Part shown: positions 19,068 through 27,329 of the stretch, in pieces
How positions within the stretch are numbered: position 1 is the first letter of the stretch
How the letters are laid out: the number at the start of each line of letters is the position of its first letter
DNA from: Jiella avicenniae
GTDB lineage: Bacteria; Pseudomonadota; Alphaproteobacteria; Rhizobiales; Rhizobiaceae
Reading direction: 5' to 3'
Length of the DNA stretch: 64,000 nt
Assembly: GCF_021390325.1 (NCBI RefSeq)
Contig: NZ_JAJUWU010000014.1
Span: 1 to 64,000 of the forward strand
Translations under genes and position numbers: made by a program
Notes under the pieces: model-generated
The model's database searches: none
Told to the model about the DNA's origin: nothing
What the model saw: only the letters and a program-made list of their open reading frames with translations

Positions 19068-19757
19068 ATGGATTGGTCGGCCTCGATCGACGCTTATTGC
19101 GAACGCACCAGCGCGCAGTTCTGGGCCGAGCCCCTGAACGCCTGGTCCAACCTCGCCTTCATCGCAGTCGGCCTCGTCGGCCTCAGCCTGTGGAAGATGC
19201 GCGGCGGCCGCGATCTTCCCTCACAAGCGCTCTGCGTCCTCGTGCTGGTGATCGGGATCGGCTCGTTCCTTTTCCACACCTTCGCGACGCGCTGGGCGAG
19301 CCTTGCCGACGTCCTGCCCATCGCCGTCTTCATCTACGGCTATTTCGCCCTCGCCCTCAGTCGCTTCTTCGGCCTTTCGGCGCTGATTTCGGGCTTTTGC
19401 ACCGCCGGCTTCATGGCCGCCTCGTTCCTCGCCGAGCCCGTCTTCTCGACGCTGGTCGGATCGTCGGCGGGCTACCTGCCGGCGCTCTTCGCCATGCTGG
19501 TCATCGGCGGCATTCTCGTTTCCCGCAAGCAGGAGCCCGGCGGCCTCGTCCTCGCGGCGGGCGCGACGTTTCTCGTCTCCCTGACCTTCCGCATGCTCGA
19601 TACGCCGCTCTGCGGGCTCTGGCCGCTCGGCACCCACCCGCTCTGGCATCTCCTCAATGCGGTGACGCTCGGCCTGCTGCTGGCGGCGGCGATCGATACC
19701 GATCGGAAGACCGGCCAGCCGCGCCTTGCGCGAGTCCCGTCGACGGCCGGCCGCTGA
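19068..19757 (+). CDS. Ceramidase-family (alkaline ceramidase-like) membrane protein
   Basis: A 229-residue integral membrane protein with about seven hydrophobic helices. It carries the hallmarks of the alkaline ceramidase family: DAYCERTSAQFWAEPLNAWS near the N-terminus (residues about 8-27), GIGSFLFHTFATRWASLADV (about 64-83), and GTHPLWHLLNAV near the C-terminus. The Ser/Asp/His residues of these motifs are the proposed zinc-hydrolase ligands. Bacterial members are mostly uncharacterised, so hydrolysis of a ceramide-like lipid is inference. It lies 40 bp after the VOC gene. It meets pyrD tail to tail with only 18 bp between the stops. Confidence 0.85.
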   Translation: MDWSASIDAYCERTSAQFWAEPLNAWSNLAFIAVGLVGLSLWKMRGGRDLPSQALCVLVLVIGIGSFLFHTFATRWASLADVLPIAVFIYGYFALALSRFFGLSALISGFCTAGFMAASFLAEPVFSTLVGSSAGYLPALFAMLVIGGILVSRKQEPGGLVLAAGATFLVSLTFRMLDTPLCGLWPLGTHPLWHLLNAVTLGLLLAAAIDTDRKTGQPRLARVPSTAGR

Positions 19758-19775
19758 GGGCCTTTCGCGGCTTCG

Positions 19776-20873
19776 TCAGACGGGTGGCGGCGCCGCCAGA
19801 AGGTCGTCGACGCGGCGGTCGCGAAGCTCGGCGACGTTGTCGACGTCGGCAATGTCGAGGACGCGCAACATGCCCTTCAGGATGCGGGCCGGCAGATGCG
19901 GGCCGCCATAGACGAGGCCGGTATAGAGCTGGACGAGATCGGCTCCCGCCTCGATCTTCATGATCGCGGTGCGGGCATCCTCGACGCCGCCGACGCCGAT
20001 CAGCGGGAAATCCGGCCCGACGGCGCGGCGGAAGCGGGCGAGCACCCAGGTGGAGCGGCGCATCAGAGGCCGGCCGGACAGTCCGCCGGCCTCCGCCGCC
20101 GCTTTGTGTTTTTCGACGCCGTCCCGCGCGAGCGTCGTGTTGGAGACGATCAGACCGTCGATCCCGCGATCCCGCGCCGCGTCGGCGATCTCCTCGATCT
20201 GGTCTTCGGAAAGGTCGGGGGCGACCTTGACGAAGATCGGCTTGCGGTTGGTCGCGGTGATCGCCGCATAGCCGTTGCGCGCCGCCACCACCGCCTTGAG
20301 CAGCTTGCCGAGTTCGTCGCCGGACTGGAAGCTCCGCAGGCCCGGCGTGTTCGGCGAGGAGATGTTGACCGCCAGATAGCTCGCGAAGCTCTCGAAGACG
20401 TTCACGCCCTCGACATAGTCGGCGATCCGGTCGGCCGAATCCTTGTTGGCCCCGATATTGACCCCGACGATGCCCATCTTGCCGGCCCGCGCCGCCAGCC
20501 TTTCGGCGGCATCGGCATGGCCGTCGTTGTTGAAGCCGAGCCGGTTGATGACGGCATGGGCCCCGGGCAGCCGGAAAATCCGGGGCTGCGGGTTGCCCTC
20601 CTGCGGCCGGGGCGTCAGCGTGCCGACCTCGACGAAGCCGAAACCGAGCCGCAGGGCCTCGTCCGGTACCTCGGCGTTCTTGTCGTAGCCGGCGGCGAGC
20701 CCGATCGGGTTGGGAAAGCGGATGCCGGCGACCTCGACGTGCAGGCGGCCATCCACCGGAATGTCGAGATCGCGGACGAGGCCCCGCTTCAGCGCCTCGA
20801 GCGACAGCCCGTGGGCGCGCTCGGCCTCCAGCCGGAACAGCGCCGGCCGCGCCAGCCGGTAGAGCAGGCTCAT
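19776..20873 (-). CDS. pyrD: Dihydroorotate dehydrogenase (quinone), class 2
   Basis: A membrane-associated FMN enzyme that oxidises dihydroorotate to orotate with ubiquinone in pyrimidine synthesis. The 365-residue product starts with the class 2 membrane-binding helices (LYRLARPALFRLEAERAHGL). It has GLAAGYDKNAEV, the loop with the catalytic serine (NISSPNTPGLR), and the FMN phosphate sites IGVGGVED and LYTGLVYGGP. The ATG at 20873 matches the family length; the longer open frame runs into the DUF952 gene. The gene begins 34 bp after DUF952, on the same strand. Confidence 0.96.
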   Translation of the reverse strand: MSLLYRLARPALFRLEAERAHGLSLEALKRGLVRDLDIPVDGRLHVEVAGIRFPNPIGLAAGYDKNAEVPDEALRLGFGFVEVGTLTPRPQEGNPQPRIFRLPGAHAVINRLGFNNDGHADAAERLAARAGKMGIVGVNIGANKDSADRIADYVEGVNVFESFASYLAVNISSPNTPGLRSFQSGDELGKLLKAVVAARNGYAAITATNRKPIFVKVAPDLSEDQIEEIADAARDRGIDGLIVSNTTLARDGVEKHKAAAEAGGLSGRPLMRRSTWVLARFRRAVGPDFPLIGVGGVEDARTAIMKIEAGADLVQLYTGLVYGGPHLPARILKGMLRVLDIADVDNVAELRDRRVDDLLAAPPPV

Positions 20874-20907
20874 GGCCGGGACGAGCGCGCGACGGCGGGG
20901 ACGTTCG

Positions 20908-21255
20908 TCACCGCATCGATCCCGGAAACAGGTGATGGCCGTCCGGGCCGATCGGCAGGTCCTCGACCCACAGCGCGGCATCGGCCGGCAGGCTGGCGTA
21001 AAGATGCGGGAACAGCGCGCCGCCGCGGGATTTTTCGTATTTCAGCGCATCACCTAGCGGCGCCGGATCGACCGCGACGAGCACCAGATCGTCGACCCCG
21101 GCGAAATGCTTTGCCGCCGTCTCCCGCACCTGGGCGCTGGTCGAAAAATGGATGAAGCCGTCGGCGAGATCGACCGGCGCACCGTCGAGCCTGCCCTTCG
21201 CCCTGGCCTCTTCCCACAGGGGGCGGGGCAGGATTTTGTAGATCGTCTGGGTCAT
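20908..21255 (-). CDS. DUF952 family protein
   Basis: A 115-residue cytoplasmic protein of the DUF952 family, widespread small proteins of unknown biochemical role. The typical start IYKILPRPLWEEA, the block DLADGFIHFSTSAQVRETA (about residues 29-47), the ALKYEKSRGG loop and FPHLYASLP are present. The ATG at 21255 gives the normal family N-terminus; upstream frame sequence has no similarity. It precedes pyrD by 34 bp, and the two probably share a promoter in the 181-bp divergent gap. Confidence 0.88.
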   Translation of the reverse strand: MTQTIYKILPRPLWEEARAKGRLDGAPVDLADGFIHFSTSAQVRETAAKHFAGVDDLVLVAVDPAPLGDALKYEKSRGGALFPHLYASLPADAALWVEDLPIGPDGHHLFPGSMR

Positions 21256-21436
21256 GGCATCTCGGTGCCAAACAATCGGGAAAAAATCAATTCCGCCGTC
21301 ACATCGAGGCCACCGAAAGCTGCAAGGTCTGACCGCCCGGCAAAGACCCGCGCGCCGGCCGATCGCTTTCGGCGTCCGCGGCGAAGCGACAGGGCCGACC
21401 GGGGCCTGAGCCGGCAACATCACGCGAGGGAAGAGC

Positions 21437-21901
21437 ATGGCACCAGCAATCTTCGTCCGGGCGGCAGCGATCGCCCTCGCACCGGCGCTGCTCGCCACGC
21501 CGGCCGCGAACGCCCAGTCCGGTCTCGGCCGGATCGAGGCCGGGGAGAGCGCCGGCCGCTACCAGATCGTCAGTATCGACGGCGTCGTCGCCCGCCTCGA
21601 CACGGCGACCGGACGGCTTGCCCCGTGCCGCGTCGTCGGCGAGACGATCGGCTGCGGCGAGGACGGCCCCGATGCGGTGACTCCTTCGGACGCTCGGATC
21701 CGCGCGCTGGAACGGCGGGTCTCGGCGCTCGAGGCCGAACGCGCGCGGGGCGGCTCGGCCCTCACCGGCAGCGACGAGACCGACATGGCCATCGAGCGGA
21801 TGCAGAAGCTGTTCCGCGGCTTTGCCGACATCGTCAAGGAACTCGACGAGGACCGAAGGGACGACGACGAGGCGACCGGTCCGGCACCGGGGCGGACCTG
21901 A
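21437..21901 (+). CDS. Small secreted protein with coiled-coil segment, function unknown
   Basis: A 154-residue protein with a clear Sec signal peptide (hydrophobic core AAAIALAPALLATPAANA, probable cleavage after ANA at residue 27). Next comes a short beta-rich part with two cysteines (LAPCRVVGETIGCGED), which could form a disulfide. A helical coiled-coil stretch (ARIRALERRVSALEAERA, about 86-103) and an acidic C-terminus complete it. GAGGGAAGAG sits just before the ATG at 21437. It resembles uncharacterised periplasmic proteins of Hyphomicrobiales, and no function can be assigned. Confidence 0.75.
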   Translation: MAPAIFVRAAAIALAPALLATPAANAQSGLGRIEAGESAGRYQIVSIDGVVARLDTATGRLAPCRVVGETIGCGEDGPDAVTPSDARIRALERRVSALEAERARGGSALTGSDETDMAIERMQKLFRGFADIVKELDEDRRDDDEATGPAPGRT

Positions 21902-22285
21902 CGGCACGAAGCCGTCCCGCCTCCCCCGCCCGCTCTGCCCCGGCAGCGTCACCGGCCGCGCCGGGCCGGGCCGGAGCGGAATCGGCGCCGGGAGGGAGCG
22001 CGAGGAGCGGTGCGCCGGCCAGCCACGGGGAACCGCGCAAGACATTCGCCGAGCGGCCAACGGCTCGCTCCCGGCCCCCCTCGCCCCCATTTTCGAAAGC
22101 GGCCCGAGGCGGGCCCGGAAATCGGGGCTTGAAGCCAAGCGCGTTCTGTCATATTCCCCCGCCGTTCGAAGATGGTCCGGCACGCCGGACCCGGGCGCTT
22201 CTTCCGCAATGGCGAGCGTCAAGTTTCGACCCGACGACGGCCCTTAACGGCCGCAGCCGGGCCGATCCGGTCAGATTCGGACGAT
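21902..22285. other. Gene-free stretch before tRNA-Ser
   Basis: 384 very GC-rich bases. Frames are open on several strands but consist of Arg/Pro/Gly-rich sequence with no ribosome binding site. The segment should contain the tRNA promoter. No distinct -35/-10 pair could be picked with confidence. Confidence 0.45.
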
Positions 22286-22375
22286 GGTGAGGTGGCCGAG
22301 TGGTTGAAGGCGCACGCCTGGAACGCGTGTATACGGGAAACCGTATCGAGGGTTCGAATCCCTCTCTCACCGCCA
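22286..22375 (+). tRNA. tRNA-Ser (anticodon GGA)
   Basis: A 90-nt class II tRNA with encoded CCA. The acceptor 5' strand is GGTGAGG, paired with TCTCACC. The anticodon stem is CACGC/GCGTG around CTGGAAC (anticodon GGA at 22320-22322, reading UCC and UCU). A long variable arm (TATACGGGAAACCGTA) is followed by the T arm GAGGG-TTCGAAT-CCCTC, discriminator G and CCA. The long variable arm and identity elements indicate serine. No duplicated 3' end or integrase follows, so it is not an occupied integration site here. Confidence 0.97.
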
Positions 22376-22722
22376 CTTCTGCAGTTGTCCGACCCGGAGA
22401 CATCGGCGGCAGATGGCCCGAAACGTGAAGCGATCTCAAGTCTGACGCACGTCGCCGATGGCGACGCCTTCTCTGCCAAGCCGGATCACGACCATCTCGA
22501 CCGATGGCAGTAACTGACGTTCGTCGACTGCCTTGGCGTCTCAATGTCCCGCCGATGGCCAGGGCGGCGGCAGGTGCCGGGCGATTGCGGCCGGCGGATG
22601 GCATCGCCTCCGCCGCCGCGGGGACTGCGGCTTCGGCGCCGAGACGACCGGGGACGCGGCGGGGCGTTCGCCTCGCGAAAGGCGACGCGCAGCGCGGGCT
22701 TCGGGAGATCGCCGAGACCCCC
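22376..22722. other. Gene-free stretch after tRNA-Ser
   Basis: 347 bp between the tRNA and the end of the SDR gene. I see no gene, tRNA repeat or insertion. An antisense frame crossing the tRNA encodes a peptide that commonly appears as a false annotation. Confidence 0.5.
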
Positions 22723-23520
22723 TCAGTTCTGCACGGCCTGGACCGAGCCGCCGTCGACGCGCAGGTTGGCGCCGTTGATGAAGGAGCCGCGCTCGGAGAC
22801 GACGAGGGCGATGGCCGCCGCGACTTCCTCGACGCGGCCGCGGCGTTTGAGAACGATGCCGGGCCGCTCTTCTTCCAAAAAGCTCTCGACGGCCTCGTCG
22901 AAGGAGACGCCCATTTCCTTGGCGCGCTTTTCCATCATGCCGTCGGTCATGTCGGTCTCGATGAAGGCCGGCGAGACGGTGTTGCAGAGGATGCCGTGCT
23001 TGGCCTCTTCATAGGACAGGTTCTTGACGAAAGCGGCGAGCGCCGCCTTGGCGGTGTTGTAGGTGGCCTCCTCCCAATAGGGCTGGACGGCGTTTTCCGA
23101 GGTGATGCAGACGAAGCGGCCCCAGCCCTTCTGGCGCATCGCCGGGAAGGTCGCCCGGGCGACGCGCACGGCCGACATGAAGTCGATCTGCCAGGCTTCC
23201 AGATAGTCCTCGTCGGTCATTTCCAACGGATCGCCCTTGGCGCCGGTGATGCCCGAGGTGTGGACGACGATGTCGATCGCGCCGAATCTCTCCCGCCCCT
23301 CGCGGGCCAGCGTGTCGACGGCGGCCTGGTCGGTGACGTCGGCGGCGATGCACAGGACGTCGGTCGCCAGCGCCTTGGCATCCTTTTCCAGCCGGTCGAT
23401 CTTCAGGTCGGAGAGGACGAGTTTCACCCCCTCCTCGGCGAGGATCTTCGCGGTGGCAAAGCCCATGCCCCCGGTCGCGCCGGTGATCAGCGCGACCTTG
23501 TCTCTGATCTGCAAATCCAT
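22723..23520 (-). CDS. SDR-family NAD(P)-dependent oxidoreductase
   Basis: A 265-residue classical short-chain dehydrogenase/reductase. It has the nucleotide-binding TGATGGMG (residues 13-20), an acidic SDLK after the second strand favouring NAD(H), the HTSG strand (the family NAG position), and the catalytic serine S141. The YxxxK pair follows (Y154, K158 in YNTAK), then SPAFIETDM and a C-terminal INGANLRVDGG. The ATG at 23520 is preceded by AAAGGGACG. The substrate is unknown; 3-oxoacyl or sugar-alcohol reductases have the same architecture. It is divergent from rsmE with 81 bp between starts. Confidence 0.92.
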   Translation of the reverse strand: MDLQIRDKVALITGATGGMGFATAKILAEEGVKLVLSDLKIDRLEKDAKALATDVLCIAADVTDQAAVDTLAREGRERFGAIDIVVHTSGITGAKGDPLEMTDEDYLEAWQIDFMSAVRVARATFPAMRQKGWGRFVCITSENAVQPYWEEATYNTAKAALAAFVKNLSYEEAKHGILCNTVSPAFIETDMTDGMMEKRAKEMGVSFDEAVESFLEEERPGIVLKRRGRVEEVAAAIALVVSERGSFINGANLRVDGGSVQAVQN

Positions 23521-23601
23521 GAAACGTCCCTTTCGGATGAATGGATGATTTGCGGCGACAACGGCGCGCCGCGCCTTAGGTTGCCGGCGAAAGGACGCGA
23601 C

Positions 23602-24351
23602 ATGCCCGACTACGACTTCCAGAGCCCGCGCCTCTTCGTCGGAGCCGACCTCGCCGAAAACGGCACGGTTCCGCTCGATCCGTCCCAGGCCAACTATCTC
23701 CTGTCCGTCATGCGGCTTGCGGACGGGGAAACCGTCCTCGCCTTCAACGGCCGAGACGGCGAATGGCGCTGCCGGATCGCCAGGACGGCGAAGAAGAAGG
23801 CCGACCTCGTCGCCGAAGAGCGGGTCCGGGCGCCGACACCCGCCCCGACGCTCGCCTATCTCTTCGCGCCGCTGAAGCACGCCCGGCTCGACTACATGGT
23901 GCAGAAAGCCGTCGAGATGGGCGCCGGCATCCTGCAGCCGGTGATGACCCAGCACGTCCAGGCGAGCCGGGTGAATGTCGAGCGCATGCGGGCGAACGCC
24001 GTCGAGGCGGCCGAGCAGTGCGGCATCCTGTCGATCCCCGAATGCCTCGAACCGCTGAAGTTCGACGCGGCCCTTCAAGCCTATCTGCCGCGCGGTCCGT
24101 TGATCTTCTGCGACGAGCGCGAGGATGCCGAAAGCCCGGTCGAGACCCTCGGCAAGCTGCCGAAAGGACCGCTGTCGCTGCTGATCGGGCCCGAGGGCGG
24201 CTTTTCGACTGAGGAGCGGGCGCGTCTTATGGCCGAGGCCGGCGTCACGGCGATCTCGCTCGGGCCGCGGATCCTCAGGGCCGACACCGCCGCCGTCGCG
24301 GCGCTGGCGGTGGTGCAGGCTTGCGTCGGGGACTGGCGAAGCGCCTCCTGA
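23602..24351 (+). CDS. rsmE: 16S rRNA (uracil-1498-N3)-methyltransferase RsmE
   Basis: A SPOUT-class methyltransferase that methylates N3 of U1498 in 16S rRNA of the small subunit. The 249-residue protein has an N-terminal PUA-like domain (residues 1-75, LRLADGETVLAFNGRDGEW region). A C-terminal trefoil-knot domain follows, with KAVEMGAGILQPV, LLIGPEGGFSTEE and LGPRILRADTAAVAAL, which bind S-adenosylmethionine. AAAGGACG precedes the ATG at 23602. gshA follows 142 bp downstream on the same strand. Confidence 0.95.
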   Translation: MPDYDFQSPRLFVGADLAENGTVPLDPSQANYLLSVMRLADGETVLAFNGRDGEWRCRIARTAKKKADLVAEERVRAPTPAPTLAYLFAPLKHARLDYMVQKAVEMGAGILQPVMTQHVQASRVNVERMRANAVEAAEQCGILSIPECLEPLKFDAALQAYLPRGPLIFCDEREDAESPVETLGKLPKGPLSLLIGPEGGFSTEERARLMAEAGVTAISLGPRILRADTAAVAALAVVQACVGDWRSAS

Positions 24352-24493
24352 GGCGACGCGCCATCCCGATGGCCGCACCGTCAACCGATCCAATCTTGCG
24401 CCTTGCGCGGATTCGAGGCACCACGCCATTCGTGGAATGGCCGGTTCCGCGCGCCGGAACGACGGCGCTTGCGCAACGAATGGAACGAGAAGA

Positions 24494-25867
24494 ATGGCGC
24501 GCGATACGACCGATCTGACCCCGGTGTCGACGCTCGAAGAGCTGATTTCGCATCTGAAGGACGGCGAAAAGCCGGCGGAGGATTTCCGCATCGGCACCGA
24601 GCACGAGAAATTCGGCTACTACGTCGACGACCTCTCGCCGGTCCCCTACGACGGCGAACGCGGCATCCGCGCGATTCTCGACGGCATGCGCTCGCTGTCG
24701 GGATGGGAGCCGATCCTCGACGACGGACGGCTGATCGGCCTCTACAGCGCCGAGGGCATGGGCGCCATCTCGCTGGAGCCGGGCGGCCAGTTCGAACTGT
24801 CCGGTGCGCCGCTGGAAACGATCCACGCGACCTGCCGGGAATCGAACGCCCATCTCGCCGAAGTCCGGGCCGTCGCCAAGGAGCTCGGCATCGGCTTTCT
24901 CGGCATCGGCTCCTCGCCGCTGTGGACGCTCGCCGAGACGCCGATCATGCCGAAGTCGCGCTACGACATCATGCGCCGCTACATGCCGAAGGTCGGCATG
25001 CGCGGACTCGACATGATGCTGCGGACGGCGACCATCCAGGTCAATCTCGACTTCTCCGACGAGGCCGACATGCGCCGCAAGATGCGCGTCGGCATGAAGC
25101 TGCAGCCGGTCGCCTCGGCGCTGTTCGCCCACTCCCCCTTCACCGAAGGCAAGCCGAACGGCCTCGTCTCCTGGCGCTCGGAAGTCTGGCACGACGTCGA
25201 CAACCAGCGCTCGGGGCTCCTCCCCTTCGTCTTCGAAGAGGACTTCACCTATCGCCACTACGTCGAATGGGCCCTCGACGTGCCGATGTATTTCGTCACC
25301 CGGAACGGGCGCTATCACGACGCCACCCACGTCACTTTCCGGCAGTTCATGGACGGCGCGCTGAAGGGCGAGATCGACGATCCCGAGCCGCAGATGGGCG
25401 ACTGGACCAACCATCTGTCGACGCTCTTTCCGGACGTGCGGCTGAAGCGCTTCCTCGAAATGCGCGGCGCCGACGGCGGGCCGTGGCGGCGGATCTGCGC
25501 CCTGCCGGCCTATTGGGTGGGCCTCCTCTACGATCCGGCGACGCTCGCCGCGGTCGACGCGATGACCGCCGACTGGACCTTCGAAGAGGTGCAGGCGATG
25601 CGCGACGCGGTCCCGCGCGACGGTTTCCGGACGAAGTTCCGCGACGGCGCGGTGCTCGAACTCGCCCGGGCGACCGTCGAGATGGCCGGCAAGGGTCTGA
25701 AGGCGCGCGGGCGGCTGAACGAGGAGGGCAACGACGAGAGCTTCTTCCTCGCCCCGCTGGAGGAGGTCGTCGCCCGCGGCACCACCTCGGCCGAAGAGCT
25801 GGTGCGGCTCTACGAAGGGCAGTGGGAGCGCTCGATGCCGCGGCTGTTCAAGCATCTGTCCTACTGA
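24494..25867 (+). CDS. gshA: Glutamate-cysteine ligase (plant/alphaproteobacterial type)
   Basis: This enzyme catalyses the first, ATP-dependent step of glutathione synthesis, joining glutamate to cysteine. The 457-residue protein belongs to the GCS2 class shared by alphaproteobacteria and plants. Family blocks include RIGTEHEKFGY (residues about 32-42), LEPGGQFELSG, MMLRTATIQVNLDF, RSEVWHDVDNQRSG and the glutamate-rich RLNEEGNDESFFL region. The ATG at 24494 is favoured because the conserved domain starts soon after; an in-frame earlier start at 24437 adds unrelated residues. Hairpins follow the stop. Confidence 0.95.
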   Translation: MARDTTDLTPVSTLEELISHLKDGEKPAEDFRIGTEHEKFGYYVDDLSPVPYDGERGIRAILDGMRSLSGWEPILDDGRLIGLYSAEGMGAISLEPGGQFELSGAPLETIHATCRESNAHLAEVRAVAKELGIGFLGIGSSPLWTLAETPIMPKSRYDIMRRYMPKVGMRGLDMMLRTATIQVNLDFSDEADMRRKMRVGMKLQPVASALFAHSPFTEGKPNGLVSWRSEVWHDVDNQRSGLLPFVFEEDFTYRHYVEWALDVPMYFVTRNGRYHDATHVTFRQFMDGALKGEIDDPEPQMGDWTNHLSTLFPDVRLKRFLEMRGADGGPWRRICALPAYWVGLLYDPATLAAVDAMTADWTFEEVQAMRDAVPRDGFRTKFRDGAVLELARATVEMAGKGLKARGRLNEEGNDESFFLAPLEEVVARGTTSAEELVRLYEGQWERSMPRLFKHLSY

Positions 25868-25871
25868 ACCG

Positions 25872-25980
25872 ATTGCCGGCCCGGCCGCGGCAATGGCGGT
25901 TCGAGACCGCCAAACTCCCCGTCGGCGCGCCGTCCCGCCGCAGCCGCTTCCCACCCCGGCCGTCGCTGCGGGACGGCCGG
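25872..25980 (+). terminator. Three successive hairpins after gshA
   Basis: Perfect stems occur at 25872-25878/25888-25894 (7 bp), 25894-25900/25906-25912 (7 bp, 5-nt loop) and 25956-25964/25972-25980 (9 bp, 7-nt loop). They lie directly after the gshA stop. None has a long T-run, so they may terminate with Rho help or protect the 3' end. The remaining bases to 26145 hold no gene. Confidence 0.55.
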
Positions 25981-26145
25981 ATGAGCGGACACGGGTTTCC
26001 GGCGCGAAATCGTCTTCGCCTCACTACGCATTCCTGTCGGGCGCGCTATTGTCCAGCGATCAGTGACGCACTGATTTTGCTTTCGGCGGAGATGCTGTAG
26101 CATCGATTCGTCGAGTGGATGGGCATCCAGCCGGCAGGGCGGACC

Positions 26146-27126
26146 ATGACGGACTTTTTCGACTGGCTGACGGCGAGCGACTCGGGCGTCGCGGCCGACC
26201 GGCTCGCCGACACGTTCAAACTCAGCCACGAAGAACTGCGCAAGACGATGACGGCGCTCGCGCCCGCCTTCGCGCTCGCCCTGCAACGGGCGATGATCGT
26301 GCCCGGCGCCTGGAGCGACATCGCCCGCCACTACCAGCCCTTCGTCCAGAGCGAGGCTTCCGATTTTCCGGTCGGCGCCACCAACAGCCCGCTCGGCCGG
26401 GACCTGTCCAACGCGCTGTTCGGCTCGAAGGATCTCGTCTCCAGCGTGGCGCGTCACGTGTCGGTGGCGAGCGGCGTCGCTCCCGACACCGTCGAAATGA
26501 TGATCCGGAACGTCGCGGTGATGACCATCGGCACCATGCTGCAGATGATGATGGCCAATCTGACCCGCAGCCAGCCGAAAGGGCTCGCCGAGGGCGACTA
26601 TCCGGGCGCCATGGCCGAGATGCTGAGGCGCAGCGCCAACGCCGTCGAGGCGATGGGCCGGCCGTCCGATCAGCCGCCGCCCGGCCGGCGACTGCCGATG
26701 CCGATGCCGGGATCGGACTATCTGAACCAGATGTTTTCCAACGCCCTGACCGGGACCCTGCCCTGGCTGCCGCCGGAGACCGGCGAGGGGCGCAGCGAAA
26801 CGCGCGCTCCCCAAAAACCGGCCGCCGCGCCGGCGGACAGGCTGCCGCCGCCCCATCCGGCGGCGATGGAGGAGTTCTTCCGCGGCTTCCGCCTCTTTCC
26901 GCCGATGGGCGAGGCGCCGTCTGCCGGAGCCGGGTCGCCGCCTCCACCCCCCGCTCCGAGCGCGCCACCGGCACCGAAGCGCGAGGAGGTCGAGGCACGC
27001 GCCGGAGCGCCGGCCGAAAGCCTCGCCGAGACGGCGCTCGCCTTTCAGCAGGACTATGCGCGGCGAATGCTGGAACTCTTCGCGCCCAAGCCGGCGCTGC
27101 GCAACGACGAGCCGGAGAAGAACTGA
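26146..27126 (+). CDS. DUF937-like protein with proline-rich C-terminal half
   Basis: A 326-residue protein. The N-terminal half (about residues 1-170) is helical and Met/Ala-rich, with blocks like FFDWLTASDSG, LAPAFALALQR and MMIRNVAVMTIGTMLQMMMA. It resembles alphaproteobacterial DUF937-related proteins of unknown role. The C-terminal part (about 170-300) is proline- and alanine-rich and probably disordered, ending in a helix (AFQQDYARRMLELFAP). I chose the ATG at 26146 because GCAGGGCGG lies before it. The ATG at 26119 has no such site and would add nine residues. There is no signal peptide; a cytoplasmic location is likely. Confidence 0.75.
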   Translation: MTDFFDWLTASDSGVAADRLADTFKLSHEELRKTMTALAPAFALALQRAMIVPGAWSDIARHYQPFVQSEASDFPVGATNSPLGRDLSNALFGSKDLVSSVARHVSVASGVAPDTVEMMIRNVAVMTIGTMLQMMMANLTRSQPKGLAEGDYPGAMAEMLRRSANAVEAMGRPSDQPPPGRRLPMPMPGSDYLNQMFSNALTGTLPWLPPETGEGRSETRAPQKPAAAPADRLPPPHPAAMEEFFRGFRLFPPMGEAPSAGAGSPPPPPAPSAPPAPKREEVEARAGAPAESLAETALAFQQDYARRMLELFAPKPALRNDEPEKN

Positions 27127-27329
27127 CGAAAGGCCGTCTCGCCGGGTGGCAGCCTCGGCAGAGCCGGCCGGGACATTGCCGGACCGGCGGAACGGCGGCG
27201 GGCACGTGCCGAGGGCAGCCGCCCTTTCGCCTCCCCGATCCTGCCCCTATATCCGCTTTCCTTTTCTCGGATCCCCGCGGTGCAAACCGTGGTGGGCATT
27301 CCGAGCTGCAACAAGATCCGGGACTTTCG

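Noticed and set aside
22219-22479. Antisense open frame across tRNA-Ser encoding a [14 protein letters not shown]-like peptide
   Set aside because: This is the reverse translation of the tRNA gene, a well-known false protein annotation, not a gene.
22286-22722. tRNA-Ser as an integration site of a genomic island
   Set aside because: No copy of the tRNA 3' end, integrase or compositional change is seen downstream; the neighbours are ordinary genes.
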